64,000 nt of DNA from Gracilaria caudata (GCA_030374735.1 JASCIV010000022.1:1-64000); one strand, 5' to 3'; counted from the first letter of the stretch, positions 8,550-19,112 are shown. A program made the numbers and translations. The notes: generated by a model from the letters alone, not told the origin.

Positions 8550-9629
8550 ATGACGGTGAGCGCCGCCTTCAAGCCGCACACGTCGCGCGCGCTGCGCGTG
8601 GCGATGCTAATTGCGCCGCTGTTGTTCATGATGTGCGTGTTGCAGTCGCAAGGTGTGGACGAGACGCAGGTCACCACCATGTCGGCGCGCGTGCCGGAGC
8701 TGGCCGTGGTTGACGCCGTGCGTGCGCCGCCGATGCGCGCGGAGCAGATACGTGAGAGATGTGCGTTTTGTGCGGGACGGGCGAGCGTTGATGTGAGACG
8801 GTTGCGGTCGTATGGACCGGCTTATTCGTCCATTGTTGTGTCGCATGCGCTCAAGGTGGTGTACGTGCCGGTGTTTAAGGTGGCGACTACCGCCACCATG
8901 TGGCAGATTGCGTACTTGGAGGCTAATGAGCACGTGCTGAACGCGACGGGCAATGACTTGGACGTGGCTCTGCATGATATGGGTCACCCGGCGTGGAGAC
9001 AGCATGCTATTCTTCGATGGCCGGAGCATCACATTTCGAGCGTGTTGCAGAGTGCTTCTTATCTCAAGTTTGGCTTTGTTCGCAACCCTTATCATCGCTT
9101 GGTCTCTGCGTACGTCGACAAGATTCAACGTCCTACTGTTGATTCGTACGAGTATCAGAGTCAGATGTACAGTCTGTTTGGAGACGATGTATCAGAACGC
9201 TCCGCCGCCAACATCACAAAGCCCTCCTTTCATCGTTTCGTCACCACCGTGGCGTCTGTATTGAACCAATCTACCAATCACGCTTGGCGTCAACAACAGT
9301 TTTTGTTTGAAGATAACCGCAGTCGACGTGATGTTCATTGGCGCCCTCAGGTCGAATTATTACACCCGGATATCATTCCGTTCGATTTCATTGGAACCTT
9401 TGATAACTTGCTCAACGATAGGCATCTTGTGCTGCAATGGATGTATCAACATACTCATCGTCGAATCCCCCCACATATGCTGGAAAAACGTCATGCAACC
9501 GATCCGGCTCACAAGAGTCATCTCTATCAAATCATTCATGACAATCATCAACTTCGTCAACTCATAGTTCACACCTACAAGGAGGACTTTGACACGTTTA
9601 ACTTTTCCACTCAGCCCCCAGCCGTTTGA
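8550..9629 (+). CDS. Golgi-type carbohydrate sulfotransferase
   Basis: 359 residues, type II membrane topology: a short basic N-terminus, an anchor at about residues 15-33 (LRVAMLIAPLLFMMCVL), then a luminal domain. The phosphosulfate loop is VVYVPVFKVATTATMW (about 103-118) and the 3'-phosphate site is FGFVRNPYHRLVSAYVDK (about 174-191), the pattern of the CHST8-14/HNK-1 branch of Sulfotransfer_2. It ends with the usual FDFIGTFDNL then a DFDTFNF-type tail. It should use PAPS to sulfate a glycan in the Golgi; the acceptor is unknown. It belongs to a different branch from the sulfotransferase 3 kb to the left (different 3'-phosphate motif). GC content falls sharply from the 5' to the 3' end. 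Confidence 0.84.
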   Translation: MTVSAAFKPHTSRALRVAMLIAPLLFMMCVLQSQGVDETQVTTMSARVPELAVVDAVRAPPMRAEQIRERCAFCAGRASVDVRRLRSYGPAYSSIVVSHALKVVYVPVFKVATTATMWQIAYLEANEHVLNATGNDLDVALHDMGHPAWRQHAILRWPEHHISSVLQSASYLKFGFVRNPYHRLVSAYVDKIQRPTVDSYEYQSQMYSLFGDDVSERSAANITKPSFHRFVTTVASVLNQSTNHAWRQQQFLFEDNRSRRDVHWRPQVELLHPDIIPFDFIGTFDNLLNDRHLVLQWMYQHTHRRIPPHMLEKRHATDPAHKSHLYQIIHDNHQLRQLIVHTYKEDFDTFNFSTQPPAV

Positions 9630-10264
9630 TATTACCAATCTTCGTTACTAACTTGATAAAAAGTCTTGACTACCTAACGCTTTTTCTTGTTAACGCCCGT
9701 CGAGCAACCTCGCATTCACAACGTCCGTAAATTGCGCCATTCAGAGCTCCTGTCAACAAATGCTCTCTGCCCGATAGCTACAGAACAGCTTTCCCCGTGG
9801 CCCGCATGCGTTTTGGCCCGTTTTCTACCGGGTAGATCTGCATTCGATCTTGGCTGTTTCTTTTGAAGTTCACCAAAAGTGTTCACCACTTTTCACCGTC
9901 GGATATGCTTAATATTCCCACAGTTCATACGTTGTAGCAACTCATTTGCATGCGCTTGTTTGAGCACCAATACCGTTGCGCATTCAGGCATGCACGCAAT
10001 GAAATGCGCAACATACTTCTTCTTCTTCTGTTTATGAGCAACATACTTGGTAAACGTATATTCTTTGGTACTATCTCTTGCATCATCATCTACGATTTGT
10101 GCTTTCACAAAGGCCATAAATGTTGCGAAGCGGGATGCAACCACAAACTACGCGACCACTAGTCTGGAATTATCAAATTCTATACCACCTGCAGCATAGT
10201 CAGCTCGTTTTGTATTTCATCATGGAAAGTTTCAACGGCCGGCTCATCAACCTATTCACGATGC
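9630..10264. other. Convergent spacer, no gene seen
   Basis: AT-richer than the flanking genes, only short scattered frames. Nothing recognisable beyond likely 3'-UTR sequence on both sides. Confidence 0.4.
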
Positions 10265-11071
10265 CTAGCTCGAAGTCAACGGAATCACGCTCCTCGATTT
10301 GCGCTGTTTCTTCAAATCTTCCGAGACATCATCTTTGTCATCATCCTCACTATCGTCACAAGTGAGGCTATCAATTCTGTGCACCTGACTAACAAACTTG
10401 ACATCAAAGTCGTCCTTCGACGTGCGTCCTCCCTCTCTCCAGTTTATCCCCTTCTCGTCGGCATGCGTATCACCCTTTGTATTGCTTTCGTCCACGTTTT
10501 GAGTCGGACTCTCTTCATCGTTCGGTCCGACACGACGGAAGCGATTAAAGCTCTCCGGGCAAATCCTCTTGGCTAACTCAGTGCTGGACATTTCCGAATA
10601 CTCTTCATTGGTCATCATATTCCATGACATTCGAATGCCCCTGGAAACCGAACGCTCCCGAGCTCTTCGAATGATTTTGTCCTCCTCTTCCCTTCCATAC
10701 CCACGAAAACGAGATACAGATCTCGTTCGCGTCTTATGCTCCTTTTCACCATCGTTTGTTTCATGCCTTTTTGCATTTGAACGACCTCGAGTGAAACCTT
10801 TGGGTAAACCCTTCATAGACACACATTCTTCATCGATTTCATCAACTAGGATACATTTCTTTGAACCTGGCTTGCATAGAACCGAGTTTCCGTGAGGTGA
10901 GGTTAAATTGAATCTTTCGAGCATTCCACCAAGTGAACTTACTTGTGCTTCCTGGTCTGCGACGGCCTCAGTCGAGTCTCCAGAAGAAACGTCGAAGAAA
11001 GCGGTTTTAGGTCCTTTCCCGTCAGTGGGACGCGGCGTGAATGTTTCAAACGCCTTTTCCAAGTTGGCCAT
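10265..11071 (-). CDS. Unrecognised charged protein, paralogue of the gene at 23.8 kb
   Basis: 268 residues of unknown function. It shares a layout with the protein encoded at 23771-24643: a matching start (MANLEKAFETFTP versus MSDNEKTVETTTP), a central block LERFNLTSPHGNSVLCKPG followed by ILVDEIDEECVSMKGLP and RGRS, and a second block ELAKRICPESFNRFRRVG. Between the blocks lies a basic, Arg/Ser-rich stretch (KTRTRSVSRFRGYG, RARERSVSRG) recalling SR-type proteins, and the C-terminus is acidic. The alignment with the paralogue is what fixes the start codon. No signal peptide or membrane segment. A nuclear or RNA-linked role would be a guess from the Arg/Ser composition alone. Confidence 0.68.
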   Translation of the reverse strand: MANLEKAFETFTPRPTDGKGPKTAFFDVSSGDSTEAVADQEAQVSSLGGMLERFNLTSPHGNSVLCKPGSKKCILVDEIDEECVSMKGLPKGFTRGRSNAKRHETNDGEKEHKTRTRSVSRFRGYGREEEDKIIRRARERSVSRGIRMSWNMMTNEEYSEMSSTELAKRICPESFNRFRRVGPNDEESPTQNVDESNTKGDTHADEKGINWREGGRTSKDDFDVKFVSQVHRIDSLTCDDSEDDDKDDVSEDLKKQRKSRSVIPLTSS

Positions 11072-11220
11072 GTTGTGGCTGCGAAGACATGAATTCTTGT
11101 GCATACCAAACGGTACTAAGCACGCCGTTTTGAACGCGTTCGTTTGGGAACTCTCTTTTAAGGTGGAAAGAACTTCGACACTTTGACAAAGCTGCTTAAA
11201 GCACCGCGGCGTTTGCCCCT

Positions 11221-11236
11221 GTTTGTATAAACAAAC
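11221..11236. promoter_or_regulatory. GTTTGT-ATAA-ACAAAC inverted repeat, possible promoter element
   Basis: Six-base arms flank an ATAA core, giving TATA-like sequence (GTATAAAC) about 150 bp upstream of the start at 11071. The position suits a core promoter; function is inferred. Confidence 0.35.
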
Positions 11237-11403
11237 GTTGCTGTAGATAGTTACAAGCGGTACAGCTGCCCACCACGAAACTCATCTACATTAGCTGTGC
11301 CCATTCTCTCTAAAACAGCAAGCTTACCTTTTATGACAGGAAAGTCATGTTTCCATAAAAGGAATCAACATACAGAGTTCACTTCATACTGCAAGGGCGA
11401 GAC

Positions 11404-11417
11404 AACATCATGATGTT
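11404..11417. repeat. Perfect 14-bp palindrome AACATCATGATGTT
   Basis: Same CATCATGATG core as the palindromes near 3.4 kb. Confidence 0.75.
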
Positions 11418-11630
11418 CTCCATTCAAAATCAAGACCAGCTTGTTTAACCGCATATGTTTGCTGTAAGCAGCTCGTATTTCGAGGTAATGAGACGGAGAC
11501 AGCGGTGTCGATCCGTTTGGCGTGCAGGATACTGGATTTTCTTCGTCATTCGAATCATAGTTTCCCAGTTTCCCAGTTTCCCACTGCACTATTGCAGTTC
11601 AGTGAACCAACACTTGCATTTGATCAAAAA

Positions 11631-11720
11631 GGTCAGTCCCACCCCAAGGGTGGGACCAACCATATGCTTCTTCTTCTACAAGGGTAAGGTTAGCGGCTAA
11701 CCGTTAGCCCTCTTGTAAGA
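11631..11720. repeat. Two adjacent stem-loops, MITE-like
   Basis: First hairpin: GTCCCACCC at 11636-11644 pairs with GGGTGGGAC at 11648-11656 over a three-base loop, with GGT/ACC beyond. Second: GGTTAGC at 11688-11694 pairs with GCTAACC at 11696-11702, enclosed by TACAAG at 11677-11682 and CTTGTA at 11712-11717. The density of perfect pairing is well above that of the surroundings. Confidence 0.65.
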
Positions 11721-11881
11721 GGTCTTACTCTTCCTGGCCACGTGGGGGGCGCAACCGAAAGAACACCCTGGCGCTTGCGCCATCACCGCGATCATCTTCA
11801 TGATGCTCCACCAAAAAGCGCATTTGCCACTGCAACGGGAGGCGGAATTGAACATGTTACTGTACTTTTTGTACTACTCAA

Positions 11882-12952
11882 CTACTTGGAAGATACGTTG
11901 CGCAGCGCGTGACGCACAAACCAAACTTGTTTTCGCAAGTCCTCAACAACCAGCACCATTACATCCACGACGTGTCCGTACCCGGCAGCATTCGCTTGCT
12001 CTCCCACCCACGCAATAAAATAGCTCAGTCTCGCATATCTCGCGTCCACATCAACGCTCAAACTTGTCAAGCTCACTGTGCTTCCATCCGCCTCATGTCC
12101 TTCCCTGTTCACGACCGACCAGTCTCTGGAATGCCTGATTCGAGACACTTCTGTGTACTTCACCGTGCAGTCACCTCTCTTTTTGCACATATCCTGGAAA
12201 GATATCAGCTTACAATCCCCGTCGCGACTACATTCGCGGAGGAGATGACCCTCCGTTCCGCAGGGAAGGCCCTCCATGCACAAGGTCTTTGCAACGCCAT
12301 TTTCTCTGAGAATGCCACTGCCATAGTTGTTGTTTTTCAGCCATTGTGTTTCGACACAAAAGGCAATAAATGGTTCATTAGCTGTTGCAGGAGGTATTGT
12401 CACAATGGGGGCAGTAGGTGGTTCTGTTTCCAACGGATCTGGAGAACTCATGTAATAACTCTCCAAGCCACACTCGTTGATCGCTTCCTCAAGAGCTTCA
12501 AATGTACAATCCGAGCAGTATCCGAATGATTCGTCAAAAGATACGCATGCCCCACTAAGACAGTAAACGTCCGATACACATATTTGACACATCGATATCG
12601 CACTATTAAACAGATCCACGTTGACGCACGTATTTTCCACTTCCGATACCATACAGGAGCAAGAAGGTAAACCTGTCGATACCAGTTTCAAGCGTTGTGT
12701 TAACGACTTGGTGTCAGTACTGCTTTCATTCCAACTTCATGATTGCAGCTTTGTCAAAAACTTACAGTCCATATCAGAATCGCAATTCGTCGCCGCGTCA
12801 GTCAAATCACCCGCTTCGTTCAGAACATTGGTAACGGCCAGAGCTTGATTTACTCGAGACAAATTGCGCGTCGTGGCGAAAACACATGTGCTTGACGCCA
12901 ACATCGCAACTGCTAATAAAACAAAGACCGTCTTACGATTGCCGTCTTCCAT
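11882..12952 (-). CDS. Cys-rich secreted protein, two-exon model
   Basis: I model exon 1 as 12952-12766 and exon 2 as 12672-11882, which gives 325 residues. Exon 1 encodes a signal peptide (KTVFVLLAVAMLASSTCVFA) and ends within a Cys codon. The 93-bp intron has a strong donor (GTAAGT) and an AG acceptor, and the join restores the Cys and the frame exactly (DMDC then LPSCSCMVSEVENTC). Exon 2 is rich in paired Cys (CQICVSDVYCLSGACVSF, CSDCTF) followed by a Pro/Thr linker and a further Cys-containing region; the last 100 residues are less cysteine-rich. A secreted or cell-wall/extracellular-matrix protein is likely. I do not recognise the family. Confidence 0.6.
12673..12765 (-). other. Predicted 93-bp intron in the Cys-rich secreted gene
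   Basis: Donor GACT|GTAAGT at 12766/12765 and acceptor CGACAG ending at 12673; a TACTGAC branch-like sequence lies within it. In-frame stops in the intron make splicing necessary to link the signal peptide to the Cys-rich body. Confidence 0.6.
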
Positions 12953-13722
12953 AGTAGAAAGTAAAGCGAAACGCAGCTTCAGCAGATGACGCTCTGTTTT
13001 TGTATATACAGAACAGAGATTTATTACATGTATGCTACGCAGCCTCACTTGTGATGGAGGAGGCTAACGTTGAAACATTTGAGCAACGGACAAATGACAA
13101 TATGATGCAATCTCTTTTTAAATATCTGCAATGGCTTGCTAGGAAGGGCATACCCATGTAGTTGAAGTACGTATGGACCAAACCTGACATGTACTTGGCC
13201 GGAAACCGTTTACGACATTAAGGCTCTGCTGATAACTAGCCCAACGCCACAACTGTACTCGGGACAAGATGGTATATCTCGGCCCTTAACTATCTGTTTG
13301 AGAGACCCGGCCACGATTGGAACACAAAACGACCATTCTGAGTGTACTGAATCATTCACATATATATAACTACAGCAGTATAGGCCCACGCCACTCCAAC
13401 TACATGCTATCTCGAATATGTGCAACATCTTACTCCGTGCTAAAACCGTTCTTGGGGACCACCATGTCCCACCGAGAGCATTTCATTGTTTACTGAAAGC
13501 AAGATTGGGGCCATTCGATACTTCTTGAACTTGTTAGCAGAGCCAACGGATCATGCGTTTTGAACGAATTCACGTATTCAACAGTTTTTTCGGTTGCTTC
13601 TATGTACTAAAACAGTTGTTCATCAAGAAAGCAACTGCAAGCTTTACGTCCTTCTCAGCTTCGGATTCTACAACCTTTTCATTCGCTTCACTACAACTTA
13701 CAGTCAAATCTCTTGCTAAATC
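12953..13722. other. Divergent spacer upstream of two genes
   Basis: No gene seen. A TATATATAA run lies at 13361-13369, too far from either start for a confident assignment as a TATA box. Confidence 0.4.
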
Positions 13723-15129
13723 ATGGCAATTCTGGTGGCCTTGACACCTGGAAGGACTGCTTTTATTCTCAACCTCATCACTGATGCGTTAGCAATAATT
13801 GGTATGTTTGGTTTGGTCAAGTGTTTGAACGCATACGGAAGATGGAAGCTTTATCACTTTGGCAAAGTAAACATGAATATGCACTTTCACAACATGGATT
13901 TTGCATCCGCATTAACAAACGCTTTTCAGATCCGTCGAGGCTCCATATCAGTTTTCGTCTTATTGTGTCTCCAGGCTTTGTTCGGCGCCGTTCTGTTGGT
14001 TTTGAAGGCCACTGCTCCAATTGGTTTGTCGGAGTCAAAGCAGTATCGTGTCGGTCGACATCATATTCTGGAAGGTGAGGCAGTTTGTCGCGAAAGAGGT
14101 CAAACTCACGCTGAAGGCCACTTTGGAGAAGCATTCGATAGAATCAAGACTCATTTTAATTCTGGAGGAGGTATATTAAGGGTTGGAAGAACGGGAAAGA
14201 ATTCCGATGCGCTTCTCTTAGAAGACGAAGAGCATAGTCTCGGCCCAACTATCGTTGCACATACTGTCAATCTTTCTATCCCAATCAAAGTTATGGTAGG
14301 CTCTAGCCCAGAGATTGATATACCGTACCGTTCCCTCTATTATCAGAGTTCAGTGCCTTCTGACAGAGTGCTCATCAGCCATTCGTTTAAGCAGGTGGAT
14401 TATTCGGAATCCGGAGTGCAAATTACGGAGGGTCCACTGCACGTGCTGTTCTTCGTTCCTAGGCTCATATTTGAACCCTTTGATACGGAGATATACTCAT
14501 TCGCAAGATGTGACGTGCCTAGATTGGAATTGGAGGATAACATGTCGCAAAGAGTAATGGGAAATTGTAGTGTTGCAGTTTTGAAGAGGGATGTTTCGGG
14601 AAATGGACCTTGGATAACTGTTCATCCAATTGCCTCGGCTTTGAGAGAACTGGAAGAAACGTTTTCTGACACAAAACTGTCGGAGTTAGGACAGAGATGG
14701 ATCATGATGTTCGATGTGGCAAATGCTCTTAGTCGAGGAGCTTGTGGTAAAAGTTATGTGGCCTACCTCCCTCTATCAAATATTTCCAGCACAACCTTCA
14801 TCATCTTATACACTCTTGGAGGTATAGCAATTGTCAGCCTTGTTGGAGCGGGCACTTCACTTGTTCTCACAAGAGGTACATTCGATTGGAACGGATCTTA
14901 TCAAAAAGTAGTCAACCTTGTTGGCAATTCAGATTCGTGGGGGCTTGAAAGCTGCTGGAATATATCCGACTCCCCAAGAGCAAACGTTGTGATCGAGGCG
15001 TCGAACGATTCTGAAGAAAACACGTCATACACTGTTCGAACGATAGCTAAGAACAGCGTTTCGAATCCTGTGCCACATGCGGACATCAGAGATTTGCAAA
15101 TGCCTTTTGACAAAACGGCGAAGTCGTAA
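13723..15129 (+). CDS. Unrecognised three-pass membrane protein
   Basis: 468 residues of unknown family. Two hydrophobic segments lie near the N-terminus (about 14-36 and 75-98) and one near residue 367-390 (TTFIILYTLGGIAIVSLVGA). The 260-residue region between segments two and three contains a few Cys and several N-glycosylation sequons, so it is probably outside the cytosol; the tail after the last segment is polar. No catalytic motif was seen. Single exon with moderate GC. Cell-surface or endomembrane location is inferred from the topology. Confidence 0.62.
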   Translation: MAILVALTPGRTAFILNLITDALAIIGMFGLVKCLNAYGRWKLYHFGKVNMNMHFHNMDFASALTNAFQIRRGSISVFVLLCLQALFGAVLLVLKATAPIGLSESKQYRVGRHHILEGEAVCRERGQTHAEGHFGEAFDRIKTHFNSGGGILRVGRTGKNSDALLLEDEEHSLGPTIVAHTVNLSIPIKVMVGSSPEIDIPYRSLYYQSSVPSDRVLISHSFKQVDYSESGVQITEGPLHVLFFVPRLIFEPFDTEIYSFARCDVPRLELEDNMSQRVMGNCSVAVLKRDVSGNGPWITVHPIASALRELEETFSDTKLSELGQRWIMMFDVANALSRGACGKSYVAYLPLSNISSTTFIILYTLGGIAIVSLVGAGTSLVLTRGTFDWNGSYQKVVNLVGNSDSWGLESCWNISDSPRANVVIEASNDSEENTSYTVRTIAKNSVSNPVPHADIRDLQMPFDKTAKS

Positions 15130-15544
15130 AGCACTTGATGCAAAATTGATTGGCGTTGTCACAAGTTTCACTCCGTTCTGCCGAGGTTTGTGCTTTTTGA
15201 CGGACTATGTGTGTTGAGCAGGAGTTATTAACTCCAAAGAAAGATCATTGATCACAGCCTAGAGAGATTAGAATGACGTTGCTAGAGTAATGTATTCAGC
15301 ATCAAAATGAAAGGAATTGCAAATGTGTCCAACAGACGCCGGCGGCGCTCCGCGCTGCCCAGAGTGCGACACACAACTGCGTAGTTGCGGCACTGTGCTT
15401 TGCAAGAAAACAGCACAGGGCTGCGATACACAGTTGTCTTCGTATGTGCAAAACGTAGCTGCACTGCGCTTTGTGCTTTTGAGCAGTGATGCAGGCAAAC
15501 GGAGGACTGGGACTTTGTCCAGACTTTTGCGCGCCTTGCATTTT

Positions 15545-15574
15545 GTCTCCCGGACGGAGACACTGGGCGTCTCC
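15545..15574. repeat. Alternating GTCTCC / GGAGAC / GTCTCC arms
   Basis: GTCTCC at 15545-15550, GGAGAC at 15556-15561 and GTCTCC at 15569-15574. The central arm can pair with either neighbour, giving two mutually exclusive hairpins. Confidence 0.6.
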
Positions 15575-15588
15575 TGAAATATTTAAGT

Positions 15589-15623
15589 CGCAAACCGCAA
15601 CTTCAGCCAAAATACGGTTTGCG
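15589..15623. repeat. Stem-loop with perfect 9-bp arms
   Basis: CGCAAACCG at 15589-15597 pairs with CGGTTTGCG at 15615-15623 over a 17-base loop, directly after the alternating hairpins. Confidence 0.65.
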
Positions 15624-16051
15624 CTTGTCTAGGAGTTCTGAAAACCAGGTGGGTAAATCAAACACTGGAGCGATTTGAATACTGAGATACGTCGCTGCTG
15701 AGCAATGCAGAAAGATTTTCACTTGTTCAAGATGTGTATCTTGACAGAACTTGACGACCTGGTGTTTGCTATTTGTACCTCTGGGCACACATTACCTCTT
15801 TTCAGTGCCTCTTCACGTGTTCATTCCACGTACAATTGATTTAGGCCGAACTCACGCACTTCGCTTCTCGACAGGGGCGAACAAACTCCGGTAACACAGC
15901 AACACATCATAATGGTACCAGAATGGACAATCGATTTGTGAAGTTGAGCTCAGCAGTATCTATCTCCTCCAAACAATAACAATAAATACAACCAGCGCTT
16001 TACAGTTCGTATACAAAATAGAAACGAATGATCTGTGTACCTTCACCCCAA

Positions 16052-16082
16052 AGTGTCATCATCAGCATGACATGATGACACT
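16052..16082. repeat. Perfect 11-bp stem-loop just after clpB stop
   Basis: AGTGTCATCAT at 16052-16062 pairs with ATGATGACACT at 16072-16082 over a nine-base loop. It lies 14 bp beyond the stop codon of clpB on its strand, so it would fold in that mRNA's 3' untranslated region. Confidence 0.75.
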
Positions 16083-16095
16083 GTCCTGTATTTGA

Positions 16096-18984
16096 TCATT
16101 CAACAAGCGCAACGCGATCAGCTTCGGCACGTCCGTTGCCACCAAGCCCGGCACCGCCCCGCACAGCCCTGAAGTCCAACCGCTCATTGAAAATCCCCAT
16201 GCGGATCAAATCTCCCTCTCTAAACCGCCCCTCAAGCATACCCCTCGAGACCGGATTCTCCACCAATCGCTGCACCGCCCTTCTCAGCGGCCGTGCGCCA
16301 TACGTCGGGTCATACCCCAAGTTCGCGATCAAGTCCATAGCCTCAATGCTTCCTTCAAGTCTCATGTTCTTCTCCGCGAGTCTGCGATTCACATCGGCGA
16401 TCTGAAGTTCCGCAATTTCCCTCAGATTCTCGCGACTCAGAGACTCGAAGATGATAGTTTCATCCAGTCGATTGATGAATTCCGGTCGAAACTGCGACTG
16501 AAGCGCGTTCAGAACTCTCGCCCGCATCACCTCCCTACGCGACGGATCTCCAGCCACGTCCAGAATGTCTGCCGACCCAATGTTAGAAGTGAAGATCATA
16601 ACCGTGTTAGTAAAGTCAACCGTTCTTCCCTGTCCATCCGTCAGCCGACCGTCATCCAAGACCTGCAGCAGCACGTTGGACACGTCCGGATGCGCCTTTT
16701 CAATCTCATCGAACAGCACAACGCTGAATGGTCGTCTCCGAACAGCCTCTGACAACTGCCCACCCTCGTCATACCCAACGTAACCAGGAGGTGCCCCAAC
16801 AAGCCTCGACACCGTATGCTTCTCCATGTACTCGCTCATGTCAAGTCGGATCAACGCCTGCTCCGAGTCAAACAACTGCTCCGCAAGCGCCTTGCACAAC
16901 TCTGTCTTCCCGACTCCACTGGGTCCCAGAAACGCCAGCGTAGCAATCGGTTTGTTCGGGTTAGACAGCCCAGCTCGCGAGCGCTGGATCGCCTCTGAAA
17001 CCGCCTGCACCGCATCGTGTTGTCCAATCACTCTCTTCGACAATTGTTTGTCCAGTCCAAGCAACTTCTCGCGCTCCGAGCTCATCAGTTTCGCCACAGG
17101 GATGCGCGTCCACGCCGAAACCACCTTCGCAATATCATCCTCAGTCACCTTGTCTCGCAGCAAAGAATCTCTCATATACGACTGATGATCTTCCTCAAGT
17201 TTTGCCAGCTTCTTTTCGAGCTCCGGCAAATTGGAATACTTCAATCGAGCCGCCCTGTCCAGGTCGTACGCCTGCTCAGCTTCTTCAATCTCGCGCGAAG
17301 TCTTGTCAATATCCTCCTTTGTCTGCTGAATCAGATCAAGTGAGCCCTTTTCCTTCTCCCATTGCACCTCAAGCTCTCGCTGCTCCTTTCGCACAGCTTC
17401 AATCTCCTGCGCCAGTCTCTCAGAGCGTTGACGCGCGCCCTTCTCCTTGTCGTTCTTCAGACTCAAGCGCTCCATTTCCATCTGAATAATCCTCCGATCC
17501 AAGCGGTCAAGTTCGGCTGGTTTCGACGTGATCTGCATCTTCAACGCAGCCATGGATTCATCCACGGTATCAATCGCCTTGTCCGGCAAGAAGCGGTCCG
17601 AAATGTAGCGGTTGGACAACGTAGCAGCGGCAACGAGCGCGTTGTCGGTGATTCGCACACCATGGTGAAGTTCGTAACGCTCCTTCAGGCCTCGCAGAAT
17701 AGAAATGGTATCCTCCACAGTAGGCTGATCCACCAAAACCTGTTGGAAACGGCGTTCAAGCGCAGCGTCCTTCTCGATGTACTTGCGGTATTCATCCAGC
17801 GTAGTAGCACCTATACACCGCAACTCGCCCCTCGCCAGCATAGGCTTGAGCAGGTTACCAGCATCCATCGCACCCTCGGTCTTTCCGGCTCCAACTACTG
17901 TATGAATCTCATCGATGAAGAGAATGACGCTAGGGTCAGAGTCCTTCACTTCAGAAAGAACAGCCTTGAGACGCTCCTCGAATTCGCCCCTAAACTTGGC
18001 ACCCGCCACAAGCGCGCCCATGTCCAGCCCAATCAAACGTCGATTGGAAAGCGACGACGGCACATCACCAGACACAATGCGCTGCGCCAGTCCCTCAGCG
18101 ACAGCAGTCTTGCCCACGCCAGGCTCTCCAAGCAACACGGGGTTATTCTTCTGGCGGCGACTCAGAATCTGGATGGTGCGTCGAATCTCCTCATCGCGGC
18201 CAATCACGGGGTCCAACTCGCCCTTCTTAGCGGCGTCAGTAAGATCTCTGCCATACTTGTCCAGCGCCTCATACGTGCTCTCCGCGGACTGGGACGTGAC
18301 CTTGCGGTCGCCGCGAATTTCCTTGACAGCCTTGACAATGTCCTGCACAGAGGGCACAGCAGACGAATTCAACAAACCGCGCTGCAGTCGACCATTCTTC
18401 CAACACGCAATGAGCAAGTGCTCCAGCGCCACAAACTGGTCTCCGAATTCCTTCTGCGACGTGCGCGCCTCCTCAAGCACCTCCCTCAGACTGCGTCCCA
18501 TGACAAAGCCCGAAGCATCCGGCACATTTCCAAGCACCTTTGGCTGTCGTTGCAAGAACGCATTCGCAGCATCCACCACCACGCGATGATTTCCCACCTT
18601 ATCCACCACGCGCTTCGCAAAGTCATCCTCCAGCAACGACAGCAACATGGTCTCCGCTTCAATCAACTGCTGACTGGCATCGGCCGCAATGCGCTGCGTG
18701 CCCGCCAACACCTGATACGCCTTCTCTGTGTACGCAGAGGGCTCCAGCAGATTGGCACTCGTCTGCAATCGTCGCACGCGCGGCGCAAACACAGGCGACG
18801 ACGGCGCGAGCGGCTGCAGGCCGGGCAAAGGGCGCGCCGAAAGCGCAGACAGCGCGCCCAGACGCGAGCGTGAAGAGGACGTAAACGAGGAGCGCAGAAG
18901 CACGGGCGCCGGCGCAATGAACGCACGACGCGACATGACGGACTCGGTACACACTCGACGCAACACGCTCGCGGCTCGCAGCAT
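16096..18984 (-). CDS. clpB: ClpB-type Hsp100 disaggregase, mitochondrial-type leader
   Basis: 962 residues. An Arg/Ser-rich leader of about 75 residues ending RRLQTSAN looks mitochondrial (as in yeast Hsp78), though plastid targeting is possible. A Clp N-domain covers about 80-220, then NBD1 with Walker A GEPGVGKT (about 286-293) and Walker [11 protein letters not shown] long coiled M-domain follows ([18 protein letters not shown] onwards), which separates ClpB from ClpA/C, and NBD2 has [16 protein letters not shown] and [13 protein letters not shown]. It would pull proteins out of aggregates with Hsp70 using ATP. All catalytic motifs are intact. A long open frame on the opposite strand is a codon-bias shadow. 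Confidence 0.95.
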   Translation of the reverse strand: MLRAASVLRRVCTESVMSRRAFIAPAPVLLRSSFTSSSRSRLGALSALSARPLPGLQPLAPSSPVFAPRVRRLQTSANLLEPSAYTEKAYQVLAGTQRIAADASQQLIEAETMLLSLLEDDFAKRVVDKVGNHRVVVDAANAFLQRQPKVLGNVPDASGFVMGRSLREVLEEARTSQKEFGDQFVALEHLLIACWKNGRLQRGLLNSSAVPSVQDIVKAVKEIRGDRKVTSQSAESTYEALDKYGRDLTDAAKKGELDPVIGRDEEIRRTIQILSRRQKNNPVLLGEPGVGKTAVAEGLAQRIVSGDVPSSLSNRRLIGLDMGALVAGAKFRGEFEERLKAVLSEVKDSDPSVILFIDEIHTVVGAGKTEGAMDAGNLLKPMLARGELRCIGATTLDEYRKYIEKDAALERRFQQVLVDQPTVEDTISILRGLKERYELHHGVRITDNALVAAATLSNRYISDRFLPDKAIDTVDESMAALKMQITSKPAELDRLDRRIIQMEMERLSLKNDKEKGARQRSERLAQEIEAVRKEQRELEVQWEKEKGSLDLIQQTKEDIDKTSREIEEAEQAYDLDRAARLKYSNLPELEKKLAKLEEDHQSYMRDSLLRDKVTEDDIAKVVSAWTRIPVAKLMSSEREKLLGLDKQLSKRVIGQHDAVQAVSEAIQRSRAGLSNPNKPIATLAFLGPSGVGKTELCKALAEQLFDSEQALIRLDMSEYMEKHTVSRLVGAPPGYVGYDEGGQLSEAVRRRPFSVVLFDEIEKAHPDVSNVLLQVLDDGRLTDGQGRTVDFTNTVMIFTSNIGSADILDVAGDPSRREVMRARVLNALQSQFRPEFINRLDETIIFESLSRENLREIAELQIADVNRRLAEKNMRLEGSIEAMDLIANLGYDPTYGARPLRRAVQRLVENPVSRGMLEGRFREGDLIRMGIFNERLDFRAVRGGAGLGGNGRAEADRVALVE

Positions 18985-19103
18985 TCACACAGAAGAGTTG
19001 CACCAAAGCAAAAAATGGTAACGAGATGAGATCTGTGTTTGACTGCTGAGCGCGCCGCCTCTGGCATGGCTCAGCAGATACTGCGCGGCACGGCGCACGC
19101 GCC

Positions 19104-19112
19104 TTTTTTATA
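19104..19112 (-). promoter_or_regulatory. TATA box of clpB
   Basis: TATAAAAAA on the minus strand, about 120 bp upstream of the clpB start, within otherwise very GC-rich DNA. Confidence 0.6.

Larger units (their letters stand above)
11072..11881. other. Spacer with several inverted repeats
   Basis: Upstream of the leftward unrecognised gene and beyond the stop of the leftward Cys-rich gene. No convincing gene. It holds the repeats listed at 11221, 11404 and 11631. Confidence 0.45.
15130..16095. other. Convergent spacer with GC-rich, hairpin-rich core
   Basis: Short frames overlap on the minus strand at 15268-15610 in three phases, which reflects few stops rather than a gene. The stretch holds the stem-loops listed at 15545 and 15589. 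The right end is the 3' region of clpB. Confidence 0.4.

Noticed and set aside
8227..8713. Plus-strand frames in the promoter and 5' part of the second sulfotransferase
   Set aside because: Arg/His-rich translations of CpG-rich DNA in other phases of a supported gene.
17362..18873. A 503-codon open frame opposite clpB
   Set aside because: It mirrors the clpB frame, has repetitive His/Arg/Leu composition and no family sequence; it is a by-product of biased codons.
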